From: Polaromonas sp.
GTDB taxonomy: Bacteria > Pseudomonadota > Gammaproteobacteria > Burkholderiales > Burkholderiaceae_C
NCBI GenBank assembly: GCA_030650875.1
Contig: JAUSDK010000206.1
Coordinates: 1-43,043 of the forward strand
Reading direction: 5' to 3'
Length of the DNA: 43,043 bases
The position numbers were made by a program, and so were the translations under genes. The notes under the pieces are model-generated. The model was given only the letters and a program-made list of their open reading frames with translations. It was not told where the DNA came from and made no database searches. Shown here piece by piece: positions 40,848 through 43,043 of the stretch. The first letter of the stretch is position 1, and every line of letters starts with the position of its first letter.

Positions 40848-41833
40848 TCCTTGATCTTCGCGAAGTCGACAATGCGTTTGTATTTGGCGGTTTCCTGGGC
40901 CAGGAACTTGGGCATGTCCACATTGAGCGGCGACACCGTGGAGCCCGAGTCTTCAAGCTTCTTGCGCAGCGCAGGCGTCTGCAAGGACTCGTTCAGGGCC
41001 TTTTTCAGCTTGGCCACCACTGGCTCGGGCAGGCCGGCCGGGCCCATCAGCGCAAACCAGATGTTGATGTCTATGCCTTTGAGCTTTGGCGTTTCGGCCA
41101 GCGCAGGAATGTCGGGGGTCATGGGCGAACGCCGGGCTTCGGTGGTGCCGAGGGCGACCACCTTGCCGCTACGGATGTGCGGCAGGCCGCTGGACAGCAC
41201 GAACACGCCGAATTCAATGTTGTTGCCGAGCAGGTCATTGGCCAGAGGCGCCACGCCGCGGTAGGGAATGTGGGTCATGAACAGGCCGCCCTGGTCCTTC
41301 ACCATTTCGCCAGCCAGGTGCAGGGCGGTGCCGACGCCCGAGCTGCCAAAGCTGTACTTGCCGGGGTTCTGCTTGGCCAGGGTCATGAACTGCTCGACCG
41401 TCTTGACGCCTGACTTTTGCGACGCCACCAGCACCATGGGCTGGGTCGCAATCAGTCCGATGGGGGTGAAGTCCTTGACGTCGTATTTGACCGACGCGGA
41501 CACCAGGCGGGAAATGGCAATCTCGTTGCTGGCGCCGACCAGCAGCGTGTAGCCATCCGGTGCGGCGTTGACCACCTTTTGGGCGCCAATGGCACCGCCC
41601 GCACCGCCCACGTTCTCGATGATGACCGGAACGCCCAATTTGCGGGACAGCTCGGCACCCAGCGTGCGGCCGCTCAGGTCCGTGCTGCCGCCCGCCGGGT
41701 AGCCCACCACGATGGTGATCGGCTTGCTGGGGTAGCTGTCGGGCTGGGCCAGCGCGCTGCCGCAGGCCAGCAGGGACAGCGAGGTCAGGGCACCGCACAA
41801 GGCGACGCGGCGGGAAACAGACGGGGAGTTCAT
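40844..41833 (-). CDS. Bug family tripartite tricarboxylate transporter substrate-binding protein
   Basis: 329 aa; YPSKPITIVVGYPAGGSTDLSGRTLGAELSRKLGVPVIIENVGGAGGAIGAQKVVNAAPDGYTLLVG; ATGA overlap with downstream desuccinylase-like gene. Confidence 0.93.
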   Translation of the reverse strand: MNSPSVSRRVALCGALTSLSLLACGSALAQPDSYPSKPITIVVGYPAGGSTDLSGRTLGAELSRKLGVPVIIENVGGAGGAIGAQKVVNAAPDGYTLLVGASNEIAISRLVSASVKYDVKDFTPIGLIATQPMVLVASQKSGVKTVEQFMTLAKQNPGKYSFGSSGVGTALHLAGEMVKDQGGLFMTHIPYRGVAPLANDLLGNNIEFGVFVLSSGLPHIRSGKVVALGTTEARRSPMTPDIPALAETPKLKGIDINIWFALMGPAGLPEPVVAKLKKALNESLQTPALRKKLEDSGSTVSPLNVDMPKFLAQETAKYKRIVDFAKIKE

Positions 41834-42015
41834 GGATTTCTTTCCAAAAAGCGGGAAGGCGTCATCGCGGGGACATGGACAGGTCCATCTTGATCCGGGC
41901 GGCCCAAAGCGCAGGCAGCACGGGTTCTGGAAGGAAATGAATTCTTTTATTGTGACCAGCGCGCTTTAAACGCTTGTGCCGCTTTGGCACGGGTTGTGGC
42001 CGTTTTGGCACGCGC

Positions 42016-42921
42016 TCAGCGCTGTTCCATCACCTGCCACAAACGCTCGGCCAGCGGATGGAGGCGGCGCTTGGCACGGTAGGCCCGCATTTCAAAGCGC
42101 ACCTCCAGCGGCGCATCACCCAGCACCTGCAACTGGCCGGCCTTGCAGGCACCCGACACCATCGACCAGGGCAGCCACGCCACGCCCAGGCCCTTGAGGG
42201 CATATTCGTAGACGGCATCGGCCGAGTCGCATTCCATCACCCGTCGCAACTGCGGGGCGTGCGGGTTGTTGGCCAGATGGTCTTGCACCAGCCGGCCCAG
42301 CGCCAGCGTGCCGGCATAGGCCAGGTAGGGCGTGGCATCGCTGCCGCCAAACTGGTGCTGGCCCTGCCCCTGGATCTGCGCATGGGGGTGGGCCCGGGTG
42401 ACCGGCACCAGCTTGTCCTGCGCCAGCGTGGTGTGCGTGTACTGCCGCGCGCTGAGCTGCACGGCCAGCAGCGGGTGGTGGTAGATCACCATGAAGTCAG
42501 CTTCACCGCGCTCCAGCAGCTGCGTGGTCTCGGTCAGGGAGCGGGTCAGGATGCGCAGCTCGCCGTGGGCCAGCAGCGGCTTGAAGCGCAGCATCAGGTC
42601 GGCCACCAGGGTGCGGGCCAGCGTGCGCCCGGTGGCCAGCGTGACGGTGTTTTCCTGGCGTCCGGCGGCGCTCAGCAACTCATGGTGCGCCGACTTCAGG
42701 TTGCCCACCATTTGCTGCGCGTTGTCCAGCAGGCTGACGCCTGCCGCCGTCAGCGCCAGCGGCGTGCTGCCGCGTTCAATCAGCGGGGTGCCGGCCCAAG
42801 CCTCCAGCGCCTTGATGCGGCGCCCGAACGCCGGGTGCGTGACATGACGCAGTTCGGCGGCGCGGCTGAAACTGCCGGTTTGCGCCAGCGCCACAAAGTC
42901 TTCCAGCCACTTGAGTTGCAT
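42016..42921 (-). CDS. LysR family transcriptional regulator
   Basis: MQLKWLEDFVALAQTGSFSRAAELRHVTHPAFGRRIKALEAWAGTPLIERGSTPLALTAAG HTH. Confidence 0.92.
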   Translation of the reverse strand: MQLKWLEDFVALAQTGSFSRAAELRHVTHPAFGRRIKALEAWAGTPLIERGSTPLALTAAGVSLLDNAQQMVGNLKSAHHELLSAAGRQENTVTLATGRTLARTLVADLMLRFKPLLAHGELRILTRSLTETTQLLERGEADFMVIYHHPLLAVQLSARQYTHTTLAQDKLVPVTRAHPHAQIQGQGQHQFGGSDATPYLAYAGTLALGRLVQDHLANNPHAPQLRRVMECDSADAVYEYALKGLGVAWLPWSMVSGACKAGQLQVLGDAPLEVRFEMRAYRAKRRLHPLAERLWQVMEQR

Positions 42922-42955
42922 CGCCGGTTTTCAGCCAGTAGGCGAAGGCGTCAGG

Positions 42956-43043
42956 TCAGGGCCGTGCGGCCTGCAGCAGGTCGCGCGTTCGGGTGGCCTC
43001 GCGCCGCGCCGCTTCGGCAAAGTCGTCGCCCGACGAGGCGTAC
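42956..43043 (-). CDS. C-terminal fragment of an unidentified CDS (enters from right edge)
   Basis: Reverse-strand frame YASSGDDFAEAARREATRTRDLLQAARP* ending at the TGA at 42956-42958. Confidence 0.4.
   Translation of the reverse strand, partial: YASSGDDFAEAARREATRTRDLLQAARP

Noticed and set aside
41985-42020. Sigma-54-like sequence TGGCACG-CGCT-CAGC on the plus strand
   Set aside because: GG-N10-GC spacing fits, but the -12 element is CAGC rather than TTGC, and it points into the antisense strand of the LysR gene with no sense gene to drive.

Overview
This is a GC-rich betaproteobacterial chromosome segment. Codon usage, gene order and repeat types look like Comamonadaceae (Polaromonas/Rhodoferax-like); this is an inference and no search was run. 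Most of it is housekeeping sequence: holA-lptE-leuS-exbD-exbB-dapB-bamE diverging from fur; hprK-ptsN-hpf; corA; mtnN; fadD; pntB-pntAB-pntAA; mmsA diverging from a LysR gene; nudJ-like and mnmA; ssb-MFS-uvrA; a yciA-like thioesterase; and a yqjD/yqjE/yqjK-like operon. The accessory parts are (a) a 7.7 kb minus-strand catabolic cassette (tcuA, tcuB, class II aldolase/adducin-like protein, D-2-hydroxyacid dehydrogenase, two Bug-type binding proteins, LysR) lying between nudJ-like and mnmA, (b) a Bug + succinylglutamate desuccinylase/aspartoacylase-like pair next to a LysR gene, (c) a stand-alone HHxxxDG condensation-type acyltransferase cut by the left edge, and (d) a MipA/OmpV-like outer-membrane protein with an extra C-terminal region. 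I saw no CRISPR, prophage, transposase, rRNA or tRNA. The most interesting unannotated signals are short dispersed repeats at gene 3' ends that appear to supply C-terminal codons or stop codons (exbB, tcuA, nudJ-like, mtnN), and a perfect 8-6-8 palindrome covering the start codon of the LysR gene divergent from mmsA. I did not find convincing evidence of an undescribed defence or mobile system.
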